Shown in pieces: positions 1 through 7,836 of a stretch of 53,099 nt of DNA (its first letter is position 1; the number at the start of each line of letters is the position of its first letter). Position numbers and translations under genes: made by a program. A model generated the notes under the pieces. It was not told where the DNA came from. It made no database searches and worked only from the letters and a program-made list of their open reading frames with translations. The stretch lies in contig QFXI01000001.1 in assembly GCA_003402315.1 (NCBI GenBank), forward strand, positions 1-53,099, given 5' to 3'. Source of the stretch: Candidatus Nitrotoga sp. LAW (lineage in GTDB: Bacteria; Pseudomonadota; Gammaproteobacteria; Burkholderiales; Gallionellaceae).

Positions 1-131
1 TCAATTGGGATGCCTATATCAAGGGTAATAACCTTTTTAACCAGGAAGCCAGAATGCATACCTCCTTCTTGAAGGAACTCGCCCCGTTGCCAGGTCGCGG
101 ATTCCTTATGGGTGTACGGGCCAATTTTTGA
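1..131 (+). CDS. TonB-dependent receptor, C-terminal end only
   Basis: The window opens inside this gene; only the last 42 codons are present, read in the frame that starts at base 3 and stops with TGA at 129-131. The peptide contains NLFNQEARMHTSFLKELAPL and ends GRGFLMGVRANF, which is the typical last beta-strand of an outer-membrane barrel ending in Phe. The phrase HTSFLKxxAPLPGRG is characteristic of ZnuD-like TonB receptors, which import metal or metal chelates, so that subgroup is likely; the substrate cannot be read from the fragment. It precedes an operator, a second receptor fragment and an exported Asp-box protein, which suggests one envelope transport locus. Confidence 0.8.
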   Translation, partial: NWDAYIKGNNLFNQEARMHTSFLKELAPLPGRGFLMGVRANF

Positions 132-192
132 GTTTCTAATAACAGAATTCATTGTGATGTCATAAGATTGATGGTGCCTCATCGAACATGGG

Positions 193-209
193 TGCGACAT
201 TTTGTCGCA
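193..209. promoter_or_regulatory. Palindromic operator TGCGACA-TTT-TGTCGCA
   Basis: Two perfect 7-base arms (193-199 and 203-209) are separated by TTT. The same arms with the spacer AAT occur at 18340-18356 in front of the other Asp-box cluster. The core can also be read as GCGAC-N5-GTCGC, similar to the GCGNC-N5-GNCGC sites described for RegA/PrrA-type redox response regulators. That resemblance is inference; a different dimeric regulator is equally possible. It lies 64 bases upstream of the ATG at 274. Confidence 0.6.
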
Positions 210-273
210 TTCTAATACTTCTGCCTGACCCCTATAATTACTGCATTTGAAAAAATTATTTCAGGGAATCGGA

Positions 274-461
274 ATGGGGATAAATAATAATCAAGCTGGT
301 TTTATTACCTTCAGTTTATTGGCTGTCGCAATTAGTCAGTCTGCCCGTACAACTACACTGAAAATACGGTTAGTGGGCAGCTGCCCGAGATAACTGTAAT
401 TGCTGAGCCAGGTAGTGCTGTAAGTATTCCGCCGATAGTTAAAAAATTTAGGAAGGCATTT
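274..461 (+). pseudogene. Broken N-terminus of a second TonB-dependent receptor
   Basis: An ATG at 274 begins a peptide with a signal-like stretch (MGINNNQAGFITFSLLAVAI...) that runs into a stop at 391-393. Shifting frame near 340-350 continues as GQLPEITVIAEPG, which is what normally follows the signal peptide of a TonB receptor just before the plug domain. The remainder of the receptor is missing; the shifted frame runs on without a stop into the Asp-box protein at 462. I read this as a frameshifted and deleted receptor remnant. An alternative is a short leader peptide ORF (274-393, 39 codons) with no receptor ancestry. Confidence 0.45.
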
Positions 462-1820
462 ATGGAACTTTCATTTTTGGATATGTCCCCTAACGCAATA
501 TTTGTAACGGTTACCGAATTTCTAGATTGTATGATAAATCATACAATCACAAGGAAGTCTTGGAGGAGTCAGCGCCTAAGCGTGTGGTTGTTTAGCAATT
601 GCCGTAAGATCGGGTTGATTTCTTGTTTGACGGTCAGTGGGATGTGTATGGCAGCAGACCATTCAGGTCATGGCTCGGCACAGCATCATGATATGACAAA
701 GACATGGAAAGCCGCACTTGCCCGCCAGCCATTGGCGGTCGCTGCGACGTTCGACGCAAATGGCAAGCTGTGGCAGGCATCGGTGAAAAACGGCCATGTT
801 ATGGTGAGTCAATCTGACAATCAGGGAAAAACTTTCAGCACGCCAGTTCCGGTTAATCCAGAGCCTGAATTAGTGGCCGCAATAGGTGAAAGTCGTCCCA
901 AAATTTTGGTAGCTAGCAATGGCAATATCTACATTTCTTATACACAGGATCTGGAGACGCCTTTTGCCGGCAACATCCGTTTCAGTCGCTCGATTGATGG
1001 GGGAAAGAGTTTTTCTGCGCCCATTACGGTCAATGATAATCTGGATCTCATAACCCATAGATTTGATGTAATGGGTGTAAACGAGCGCGGCCAGATTTAC
1101 GTTGCCTGGTTGGATAAACGCGATATTTTAACCGCCAAAAAAAAGGGGGGGAAATACAGTGGGGCAGCAATCTATTATGCCATTTCTGATGATGATGGAA
1201 AAACTTTCCATACCAACGTCAAAGCCGCTGATCATTCCTGCGAATGCTGCCGCGTGGGAATGGCAATGGATAAAGATGGCATTCCGGTTATCGTGTGGCG
1301 GCATATTTTCGAAAAAAATATACGCGACCATGCCATGATGCGGCTTGATGGCAAAGCTCAAGCTATCCGCCTAAGCCATGAAAAATGGGAAGTTAATGCC
1401 TGTCCTCACCATGGGCCAGCAGTATTCATTACCGATGACGGGAATTACCATTTCGTTTGGTTCAGTAAATCGACTGAACGGCATGGGTTGTTCTATTCTT
1501 ATTCTTCCGATCAAGGCAAGCATTTCTCCCGCCCATTAAATTTTGGAAATTTTCAGGCGCAAGCCTCACATCCCCATGTTTTGAGCCAGGGTCAACGCGT
1601 CTTTATCGTTTGGAAGGAATTTGATGGTGTAGCTACGGGCATCTATCTGATCGATTCCGTTGATGGAGGTAAGCTCTGGTCAGCCCCTAAAAAAATTGCC
1701 TCTACTACTGGTACTTCAGATTACCCATTTCTCATCAGTGACGGCAATAGGAACTACCTCTCTTGGAATACCGATAAAGAAGGGTACCGTCTCATTAACT
1801 TATCTGAGTCCGCGCAATGA
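462..1820 (+). CDS. Exported Asp-box (BNR) propeller protein, copy 1
   Basis: A 452-residue protein with five or so Asp-box motifs of the S-x-D-x-G-x-x-F/W type (SDNQGKTF, SIDGGKSF, SDDDGKTF, SSDQGKHF, SVDGGKLW), which indicates a sialidase-like beta-propeller. It also has a Cys cluster CECCR at residues 260-264, a second motif CPHHGPA from residue 314 and a His/Met-rich stretch after the signal peptide (DHSGHGSAQHHDM). These are shared with the protein at 15825-17102 and suggest a metal or redox site; I see no sialidase active-site signature. Start: ATG 462 has a good AGGAAGG site at 450-456, but the signal peptide (hydrophobic IGLISCLTVSGMCMAA) fits ATG 531 or GTG 582 better, the first 23 or more residues perhaps being receptor remnant. 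The last four bases overlap the next gene. Confidence 0.8.
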   Translation: MELSFLDMSPNAIFVTVTEFLDCMINHTITRKSWRSQRLSVWLFSNCRKIGLISCLTVSGMCMAADHSGHGSAQHHDMTKTWKAALARQPLAVAATFDANGKLWQASVKNGHVMVSQSDNQGKTFSTPVPVNPEPELVAAIGESRPKILVASNGNIYISYTQDLETPFAGNIRFSRSIDGGKSFSAPITVNDNLDLITHRFDVMGVNERGQIYVAWLDKRDILTAKKKGGKYSGAAIYYAISDDDGKTFHTNVKAADHSCECCRVGMAMDKDGIPVIVWRHIFEKNIRDHAMMRLDGKAQAIRLSHEKWEVNACPHHGPAVFITDDGNYHFVWFSKSTERHGLFYSYSSDQGKHFSRPLNFGNFQAQASHPHVLSQGQRVFIVWKEFDGVATGIYLIDSVDGGKLWSAPKKIASTTGTSDYPFLISDGNRNYLSWNTDKEGYRLINLSESAQ

Positions 1821-2305
1821 AATCTAGTGGAACAACAATTCAATGTCTGTTCGGTTTATTGCTTTGTTTAAGTTGCGCCTGTTCTTCGGCCGCACAAATT
1901 ACTAAACATTTTGTGCGCGGCAGTTATCAGGAAATTGTTTCAGCCCGCGCGGGTAAGCCTTTCATTATTAGCTTGTGGTCTCTCGATTGCACATATTGCC
2001 GCGATGATATGGTGCTATTCGGCAAATTATTAAAAAAATACCGTGGCCTCGATTTGGTACTTATTTCTACCGACACCCCGGAACAAATGAAAGAAATTGC
2101 ACACACTTTACAAAAATATCCTTTGAAAAAAGCTGAATCCTGGGTTTTTGCAGATAGCTTTGTTGAACGCTTGCGTTACGAAGTAGATACACAATGGTAT
2201 GGAGAATTACCCCGTACTTATTTTTATGATGCACAAGGTCATGTCTTAGCACTAAGTGGCAAGTTGGACTATGCTCAACTTGAACGATGGGTGCGTGCAA
2301 AATAA
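1817..2305 (+). CDS. Exported thioredoxin-fold (TlpA-like) protein
   Basis: A 162-residue protein with an N-terminal signal peptide (hydrophobic LFGLLLCLSCACSSAA) and a thioredoxin fold. The active-site motif is WSLDCTYC with Cys58 and Cys61, and the expected cis-proline follows at ELPRTYF (Pro132). Such proteins reduce or shuffle disulfides, or deliver electrons to metal centres, in the periplasm. Its ATG overlaps the stop of the Asp-box gene (ATGA, 1817-1820), so the two are translationally coupled. An obvious hypothesis is that it keeps the CxCC cluster of the upstream protein reduced; this is inference from context. It is short for a TlpA/ResA and lacks a recognisable lipobox. Confidence 0.8.
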   Translation: MKSSGTTIQCLFGLLLCLSCACSSAAQITKHFVRGSYQEIVSARAGKPFIISLWSLDCTYCRDDMVLFGKLLKKYRGLDLVLISTDTPEQMKEIAHTLQKYPLKKAESWVFADSFVERLRYEVDTQWYGELPRTYFYDAQGHVLALSGKLDYAQLERWVRAK

Positions 2306-2479
2306 TGCGCTCGATTTGTAGTGACTGACCACAATACTCAACGAATTATCCTAGAAACTTGGTTATGGATAAAGGTTAATTGCATGATCAACCTTTACCA
2401 TGACATCTGTCGTTAAAATCATTTGCTGTTAGTTTCGGGTAGAATAAACGTTTTTTCAAATTCATTTGAAGGGTATCTA

Positions 2480-3211
2480 ATGTACAAAATTGCACCCAGT
2501 ATTATTTCTGCCAATTTCGCCAAGCTTGGCGAAGAGATCGTCAATGTCCTCGCCTCGGGCGCAGACATTATTCACATAGAGGTGATGAATAGGCATTTTG
2601 TACCAACATATAGAAATGGCTCGAAGGCTTGCGCGGCCATTCGTCCTATTACTCAAGCGCCAATCGAGATACACCTGACGAGTGGGTACAATGTTGAACA
2701 TTCATTAAATGATTTGGTGCCGGAGTACGCTAAGGCTGGCGCAAACATTATTACTTTTCATCCTGAAGCCGTTGATCGGGATGCATATAATTTGCCATCC
2801 TTCGAAAATATTGAACGAATCGTTGATTTAATCCATGAAAACGGCTGTAAAGCCGGACTGGCATTCAATGCGGGTACGCCTTTTAGTTATCTCGACCATG
2901 TTATAAGTAAGGTTGACGTTGTTTTGATCATGTCTAAACAGACTGGCTTAATCAGTGGACAGAAATTTATTCCCGAAGCGATTAATAAAGTGCGTTTGGC
3001 ACGCAAAAAAATCAATGATAGTGGGCGTAATATCATTCTGGAAGTTCACGGTGACGTGAATTTAGGCAACATTGCACAGATTGCTATGGCGGGTGCCGAC
3101 ACATTTGTGATCGGCGCTGCTTTATACGAAGCTGGAAATGATAATGACCCAAATTGCTATGATTCTATTATCGCCACTTTGCGCGCAGAACTTGCCAAGG
3201 TTAGTTCATAA
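2480..3211 (+). CDS. Ribulose-phosphate 3-epimerase-like protein with altered active site
   Basis: 243 residues, clearly of the Rpe TIM-barrel family over its whole length (IAPSIISANFAKLGEE, NGCKAGLAFNAGTPFSYLDHV, GADTFVIGAALY, C-terminal RAELAKVS). The catalytic and metal-binding positions differ from Rpe: the usual HxDxMD reads HIEVMN (His32, Glu34, Asn37), the second catalytic Asp in the usual EVDGGV is His190 in EVHGDV, and the phosphate loop MSVNPGFGGQ is replaced by MSKQTGLISGQ. His65 is kept. Epimerase activity is therefore doubtful; it may act on another substrate or be regulatory. The start at 2480 is preceded by GAAGGG; upstream codons of the longer frame are not family-like. A 10-base imperfect inverted repeat (2368-2398) lies upstream. 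Confidence 0.8.
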   Translation: MYKIAPSIISANFAKLGEEIVNVLASGADIIHIEVMNRHFVPTYRNGSKACAAIRPITQAPIEIHLTSGYNVEHSLNDLVPEYAKAGANIITFHPEAVDRDAYNLPSFENIERIVDLIHENGCKAGLAFNAGTPFSYLDHVISKVDVVLIMSKQTGLISGQKFIPEAINKVRLARKKINDSGRNIILEVHGDVNLGNIAQIAMAGADTFVIGAALYEAGNDNDPNCYDSIIATLRAELAKVSS

Positions 3212-3234
3212 ACGCTGTAAATGTATCTCTCTCA

Positions 3235-3338
3235 TAGAGTCGCGTAGAGTCGCGCCATTTAATTATTAAAGCCATGGCTCATGGCAATGTAGCCAGCATG
3301 ACCCAGTTTCGCATGGATGGTGGTACAGCATTGCCATG
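3235..3338. repeat. Short tandem repeat and inverted repeat between convergent genes
   Basis: TAGAGTCGCG occurs twice in tandem (3235-3244, 3245-3254). Further on CATGGCAATG (3280-3289) is matched by its reverse complement CATTGCCATG (3329-3338) with a 39-base spacer. The segment lies between the convergent 3' ends of the Rpe-like gene and smpB and has no T-tract, so it is not a standard terminator. It may form a weak stem in either transcript. Confidence 0.4.
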
Positions 3339-3353
3339 TAGCGTGATTGCAGT

Positions 3354-3803
3354 TTAACTACGCGATTTTTTCATTGCTTGTTGAGCTTCGCGTGAGGCAT
3401 CGCGTTCACGCTCAGTGTTGCGTTTGTCATGTTGCTTTTTCCCTTTCGCAAGGCCGATATCCAGTTTGACGAGACTACCCTTAAAGTGCATGTTCAATGG
3501 CATAAGCGTGTAACCTGCGCGCTGCACTTTGCTGATCAACTTGTTGATTTCAGCTGCATGCAACAACAATTTGCGCGTGCGAACGGGGTCTGGATATATA
3601 TGTGTAGAAGCGGTAGTTAATGGGCTGATATGGGAGCCAAACAAATACAGGGCGCCATCTTTTACCGTAATGTAGGCTTCTTTGAGGTTGGCACGTCCGG
3701 CGCGGATCGCCTTGACTTCCCAACCTTCCAACATGATACCAGCCTCATAGCGGTCTTCGATGAAGTAGTCGTGGTATGCTTTTTTATTTTGGACTATGCT
3801 CAT
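3354..3803 (-). CDS. smpB: SsrA-binding protein SmpB
   Basis: A 149-residue protein that binds tmRNA and brings it to stalled ribosomes for trans-translation. It starts [20 protein letters not shown] and has the family hallmarks [32 protein letters not shown] and RKLLLHxxEI near residue 80, followed by [15 protein letters not shown] and a basic C-terminal tail (residues about 125-149) that inserts into the empty mRNA channel. The length is normal. It is divergent from ratA with 42 bases between the start codons, the arrangement seen in many beta- and gammaproteobacteria. Confidence 0.97.
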   Translation of the reverse strand: MSIVQNKKAYHDYFIEDRYEAGIMLEGWEVKAIRAGRANLKEAYITVKDGALYLFGSHISPLTTASTHIYPDPVRTRKLLLHAAEINKLISKVQRAGYTLMPLNMHFKGSLVKLDIGLAKGKKQHDKRNTERERDASREAQQAMKKSRS

Positions 3804-3845
3804 AATTTGTATATTCTACCAGCTTTGCATGGACGTACTGCTAGA

Positions 3846-4295
3846 ATGGCTTTAGTCGAAAAATCAGTCTTGGTTCCCTACAGTGCGAAGCAGATGTTCG
3901 TTCTGGTGGATAATGTGGCGGATTATCCACGGTTTTTGCCGTGGTGTGGCGGAGCCAGTGTCATCTCAGTGGATGGAGATACTGTGCATGCGACAGTACA
4001 TATCAATTATCACCATATTAAGCAGAGTTTTACCACTGAGAATGTGCGTCAGTTTCCCAATCACATTGACATTACACTGAAAGATGGGCCGTTCAAGCAT
4101 CTTGACGGTGATTGGTACTTCGTACCTCTTTCCGAATCTGCCTGTAAAATAGAGTTTAAATTGCATTACGAATTTTCCAATAAATTACTGGAAAAAGTGT
4201 TCGGCCCCGTTTTCCATTTTATTGCCAATAGTTTTGTGGATGCCTTTGTTCATCGTGCAGAAAAGATTTATACAGGAAATGAGAGACCGGATTAG
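3846..4295 (+). CDS. ratA: RatA / COQ10-type START-domain protein
   Basis: 149 residues from the ATG at 3846, a normal length for the polyketide-cyclase/START family. It contains MALVEKSVLVPYSAKQMF, VDNVADYPRFLPWCGG and the C-terminal FGPVFHFIANSFVDAFVHRA, all typical of RatA (ribosome association toxin in E. coli) and of the COQ10 coenzyme-Q binding proteins. Its real job may be ubiquinone handling or ribosome binding; the family is annotated both ways. A longer in-frame start upstream would run into smpB and is not family-like. The usual partner ratB/rnfH does not follow. Confidence 0.92.
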   Translation: MALVEKSVLVPYSAKQMFVLVDNVADYPRFLPWCGGASVISVDGDTVHATVHINYHHIKQSFTTENVRQFPNHIDITLKDGPFKHLDGDWYFVPLSESACKIEFKLHYEFSNKLLEKVFGPVFHFIANSFVDAFVHRAEKIYTGNERPD

Positions 4296-4370
4296 TGTTG
4301 CAGTTTGCCTATTAGCTTATTAAACGGACATCCATCTGTGCGGCAAGGTGAATTTACTTAGGATTACCAA

Positions 4371-5297
4371 ATGTTAGATTACGACCTGCATTGCCATTCA
4401 ACTGTTTCAGACGGATTGCTATCGCCAACTGATTTGGTTGCACGTGCGGCTGAGCGGGGAGTTAGGTTTCTTGCATTGACTGACCATGATGATATCTCTG
4501 GCCTGGCTGAGGCAGCCGCTGCCGCTGCACTGCATGGCATACAATTTATCAATGGAGTGGAGATCTCTGTGACTTGGCGCAGCTACACCCTGCATATTAT
4601 TGGTTTACGTATCGACCCGAACTATAAACCGCTGGCGGAAGGTTTACGTAACATTCGCAGTGGACGTGGAGCACGTGCGCAACTAATGGCAGATTCACTG
4701 GCCAAGAGCGGTATTAGCGGGGCGTTGGCAGGCGCTTATCAATATGCAGATAACGATGGCATTATTGGACGCACACATTTCGCGCGATTTTTGGTCGAGA
4801 GAGGCTACTGCAAGGATGTACGTAGCGTGTTCAAGAATTATCTGGTTAAGGATAAGCCAGGATATGTGCCACACCAGTGGGCTTCGTTGCCGGACGCAGT
4901 TAGCTGGATATGCGGTAGCGGAGGGATTGCCGTGCTGGCGCATCCAGGTCGTTATACTGCGGCGCGCAAGGGTATGGGACAGAAGACCTTGCGCGAACTA
5001 CTGCGTGAATTTATCGATTTAGGTGGGCAGGGCATCGAAGTGGTGTGTGGTAGCCACACGCCAGAGCAATACGCTGAATTTGCGCGTTATGCCAATGAAT
5101 TTAATTTGCTGGCTTCGTGCGGTTCGGATTTTCATGGGCCAGGTGAAAGCTATCGGGATTTAGGGCGTTTGCCCGATTTTCCGTTGGATTGTCGTCCCAT
5201 TTGGCTGGCGTGGGAAGCTAACCCATCTTTCTCTTCAGAAAATTTGCTTATCTCTCCAGGGAAGGAACAAGAAAAAGCGGAGATTGTTAGCCGCTGA
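4371..5297 (+). CDS. rnm: PHP-domain 5'-3' exoribonuclease / nucleotide phosphatase (RNase AM, YciV/TrpH type)
   Basis: A 308-residue PHP-family metallophosphoesterase. Metal ligands are visible in DLHCHST (His7, His9), LTDHDD (Asp38, His39, Asp40), the internal GRTHFARFLVERG, AVLAHPGRY and the C-terminal CGSDFHGPG. This pattern matches the YciV/TrpH group, which trims 5' ends of structured RNAs in E. coli and hydrolyses 3',5'-nucleoside bisphosphates in related bacteria. It is followed after 2 bases by yciO, the same order found in enteric and many betaproteobacterial genomes, so the two are probably one transcript. The last ~20 residues (LLISPGKEQEKAEIVSR) are a non-conserved tail. Confidence 0.88.
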   Translation: MLDYDLHCHSTVSDGLLSPTDLVARAAERGVRFLALTDHDDISGLAEAAAAAALHGIQFINGVEISVTWRSYTLHIIGLRIDPNYKPLAEGLRNIRSGRGARAQLMADSLAKSGISGALAGAYQYADNDGIIGRTHFARFLVERGYCKDVRSVFKNYLVKDKPGYVPHQWASLPDAVSWICGSGGIAVLAHPGRYTAARKGMGQKTLRELLREFIDLGGQGIEVVCGSHTPEQYAEFARYANEFNLLASCGSDFHGPGESYRDLGRLPDFPLDCRPIWLAWEANPSFSSENLLISPGKEQEKAEIVSR

Positions 5298-5299
5298 CC

Positions 5300-5929
5300 A
5301 TGTCACAATTTTTTACTATTTACCCAAACAATCCACAGCCACGACTGATTAAAAAGGCCGCCGATTTAGTGCGCAATGGCGCGGTAATTGCGTACCCTAC
5401 TGATTCCTGTTACGCCTTAGGTTGCCATCTTGGTGATAAGGAAGCAGTGGCACGTATCCGCCAAATACGCGGCGTGGATGATAAGCATCATATGACGATG
5501 GTTTGCCGTGACTTATCCGAGCTAGCCCGCTATGCGCGGGTGGATAATGTGCAATTTCGATTACTAAAAAACAATACACCAGGTAGTTATACATTTATTC
5601 TTGAAGCCACCAAAGAAGTTCCCAAGCGTCTGCAACATCCCAAACGCAGCACGATCGGTATGCGCATCCCAGATCATCCAGTGGCGTTGGCGCTGCTGGA
5701 AGAACTGGGGGAGCCGCTGTTAAGCTCTACTTTGATTTTGCCAACTGAAGAGTTTGCAATGAATGATGCCGAACAAATTCGCGACCTTTTACAGCATCAA
5801 ATTGATCTGGTGGTAGATGGTGGTGCGGTAGGGCTAGACCCGACCACGGTAATTGACCTAACCAAGGATACACCTGTAGTGGTTCGGTTAGGCAAGGGTG
5901 ATGTTTCGCCATTTTTAATTGAGAAATAA
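5300..5929 (+). CDS. yciO: YciO/YrdC/Sua5 family RNA-binding protein
   Basis: 209 residues with the YrdC fold: GAVIAYPTDSCYALGC near the N-terminus, IRQIRGVDDKHHMTMVC in place of the KxRxxxxPL of true TsaC, PGSYTFILEATKEVPKRL, RSTIGMRIPDHP and LSSTLILP. These variants identify the YciO branch rather than TsaC/Sua5, so threonylcarbamoyl-AMP synthesis for tRNA t6A is not assured. It sits tightly between the PHP exonuclease gene (2-base gap) and the M50 protease gene (7-base gap). Confidence 0.9.
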   Translation: MSQFFTIYPNNPQPRLIKKAADLVRNGAVIAYPTDSCYALGCHLGDKEAVARIRQIRGVDDKHHMTMVCRDLSELARYARVDNVQFRLLKNNTPGSYTFILEATKEVPKRLQHPKRSTIGMRIPDHPVALALLEELGEPLLSSTLILPTEEFAMNDAEQIRDLLQHQIDLVVDGGAVGLDPTTVIDLTKDTPVVVRLGKGDVSPFLIEK

Positions 5930-5936
5930 ATAATAC

Positions 5937-6584
5937 ATGCAGATCGACCAATTAATACAAACCATTGCCATTGCAGCGATTCCGATTTTATTTGCAATTA
6001 CTTTGCACGAGGCGGCGCATGGCTATGTGGCGCGGCATTTTGGTGATATGACGGCTTACCAACAGGGGCGTATCAGTTTGAATCCTATCCGCCATATCGA
6101 TCCTGTCGGCACTGTTCTATTACCGTTATTGACGCTATGGATGGGCGGAATTTTGTTTGGTTGGGCTAAACCTGTGCCTGTAAACTTCGCCGCTCTGCGC
6201 CGCCCCAAGCAAGATATGCTGTGGGTGGCATTAGCCGGTCCGACTGCTAACCTGTTCATGGCGCTACTCTGGGCGTTGCTGGCCAAACTGGCATGGACAT
6301 TACCGGCAAATTATTTCGCTGAGCCATTGTTGGAAATGGCCCAGATCGGAATTAAAATTAACGTTGTGTTGATGGTGCTAAATTTACTGCCGTTACCGCC
6401 TTTAGATGGTGGGCGTATGGCCGTCAGCCTGCTGCCGCATCGTCAGGCTGTCATTCTGGAGAGAATTGAACCCTACGGTATGTTCATACTAATTTTTTTG
6501 GCGATTTCGCCTGTTCTCAGCTGGATACTGGGGCCGCCTGTAATTGGACTAATCCAGTTAATTAATTCTATTTTTGGACTGTAA
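5937..6584 (+). CDS. Site-2 protease family membrane protein (M50)
   Basis: 215 residues, about five to six membrane segments. The zinc site is HEAAH (His24, Glu25, His28) with the third ligand in LNLLPLPPLDGGRM (Asp157). This is the compact, PDZ-less M50B group (YwhC/FtsH-adjacent type) common next to trpS in betaproteobacteria. Substrate unknown; family members cleave transmembrane segments. It is transcribed with its neighbours: 7 bases after yciO and 4 bases before trpS. Confidence 0.9.
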   Translation: MQIDQLIQTIAIAAIPILFAITLHEAAHGYVARHFGDMTAYQQGRISLNPIRHIDPVGTVLLPLLTLWMGGILFGWAKPVPVNFAALRRPKQDMLWVALAGPTANLFMALLWALLAKLAWTLPANYFAEPLLEMAQIGIKINVVLMVLNLLPLPPLDGGRMAVSLLPHRQAVILERIEPYGMFILIFLAISPVLSWILGPPVIGLIQLINSIFGL

Positions 6585-6588
6585 AATT

Positions 6589-7791
6589 ATGCTTGTTGAT
6601 CGAGTGTTATCAGGAATGAGGCCCACGGGTAGCCTACACCTTGGGCATTACCATGGCGTGTTGAAAAACTGGGTGGAGATGCAGCAAAAATATGAGTGTT
6701 TTTTTTTCGTTGCTGACTGGCATGCACTGACCACACATTATGATACCCCCCAGGTTATTGAACAAAGTGTATGGGATATGGTCATTGACTGGCTGGCTGT
6801 GGGAGTTGATCCAGCGCGAGCCACGCTGTTCATCCAGTCCAAGGTACCAGAACACGCCGAATTACATCTGTTGTTATCCATGATTACACCGCGAGGATGG
6901 CTGGAACGTGTGCCAACCTATAAAGACCAGCAAGAAAAGCTGACAGAAAAAGATTTAGGCACATACGGATTCCTCGGCTATCCACTATTGCAAAGTGCGG
7001 ATATTCTCATTTATCGCGCCACCCAAGTGCCAGTAGGTGAAGATCAGGTTCCACATATCGAGTTCACACGTGAAATTGCACGCCGCTTTAACCATCTTTA
7101 CGGGCGCGAACCGGGTTTCGAGGAAAAAACCAAAGTCGCTGTCAAGAAATTGGGGAGCAAGAAAGCAAAACTATATGATGAGTTGCGTACTTGCTATCAA
7201 GAGCAAGGTGATGACGAGGCGCTGCAATCTGCCAAATCACTGCTCGACGAACAGCAGAATTTAAGCATGGGCGACCGCGAGCGTTTATTCGGCTACCTTG
7301 AAGGTGGTGGGAAAATGATTTTATTCGAGCCCCGTGCCATGCTTACTGCGGCTTCGAAAATGCCCGGGCTGGACGGGCAGAAAATGTCGAAATCTTACAA
7401 TAACACCATCAGTTTGCGCGAAGACGAAGCCAGTGTGGCAAAGAAAATTCGCACCATGCCGACCGATCCGGCGCGTGTGCGTCGTACCGATGTGGGAAAT
7501 CCAGATAAATGCCCTGTGTGGCAATTACATCAAGTGTATTCCAATGCAGACACCAAGAATTGGGTGCAACAAGGGTGTAGGAGCGCAGGCATAGGCTGTA
7601 TCGAATGTAAACAACCCGTGATAGATGCAGTGCTGACTGAACAAACCCCTATGCGCGAGCGTGCCCAACTCTACCTGGACGATCCCACGCTAGTGCGCAA
7701 CATCATCTCTGATGGTTGCGAAAAAGCACGCAAGCTGGCGGCCGAGACCATGCGTGACGTGCGTGAATCGATGGGTCTGAGTTACAGCTAA
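6589..7791 (+). CDS. trpS: Tryptophan-tRNA ligase
   Basis: A class I aminoacyl-tRNA synthetase that charges tRNA-Trp in the cytoplasm. The HIGH-like motif is PTGSLHLGHYHG near residue 14 and the KMSKS loop is GQKMSKSYNN near residue 265. WHALTTHY, PRGWLERVPTYKDQ and GYPLLQSADILIYRA are Trp-specific stretches. At 400 residues it is longer than the ~334-residue E. coli enzyme; the extra sequence lies between the two signature motifs and is typical of many betaproteobacterial TrpS. ATG 6589 is chosen over the TTG at 6574 because the family begins at VDRVLSGMRPTG. Confidence 0.96.
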   Translation: MLVDRVLSGMRPTGSLHLGHYHGVLKNWVEMQQKYECFFFVADWHALTTHYDTPQVIEQSVWDMVIDWLAVGVDPARATLFIQSKVPEHAELHLLLSMITPRGWLERVPTYKDQQEKLTEKDLGTYGFLGYPLLQSADILIYRATQVPVGEDQVPHIEFTREIARRFNHLYGREPGFEEKTKVAVKKLGSKKAKLYDELRTCYQEQGDDEALQSAKSLLDEQQNLSMGDRERLFGYLEGGGKMILFEPRAMLTAASKMPGLDGQKMSKSYNNTISLREDEASVAKKIRTMPTDPARVRRTDVGNPDKCPVWQLHQVYSNADTKNWVQQGCRSAGIGCIECKQPVIDAVLTEQTPMRERAQLYLDDPTLVRNIISDGCEKARKLAAETMRDVRESMGLSYS

Positions 7792-7836
7792 ACAGGACGA
7801 TACATATTCCTTATTTATAGGTGCAGGCATAATCAG

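Noticed and set aside
462-1820. Sialidase (neuraminidase) activity for the Asp-box proteins
   Set aside because: Asp-boxes show only the propeller fold. The catalytic Arg triad, Asp and Tyr/Glu pair of sialidases are not visible, and no sialic-acid catabolic genes are near.
3630-4295. An upstream start for ratA at 3630
   Set aside because: It would overlap smpB on the opposite strand and adds a non-family N-terminus; ATG 3846 gives the standard protein.
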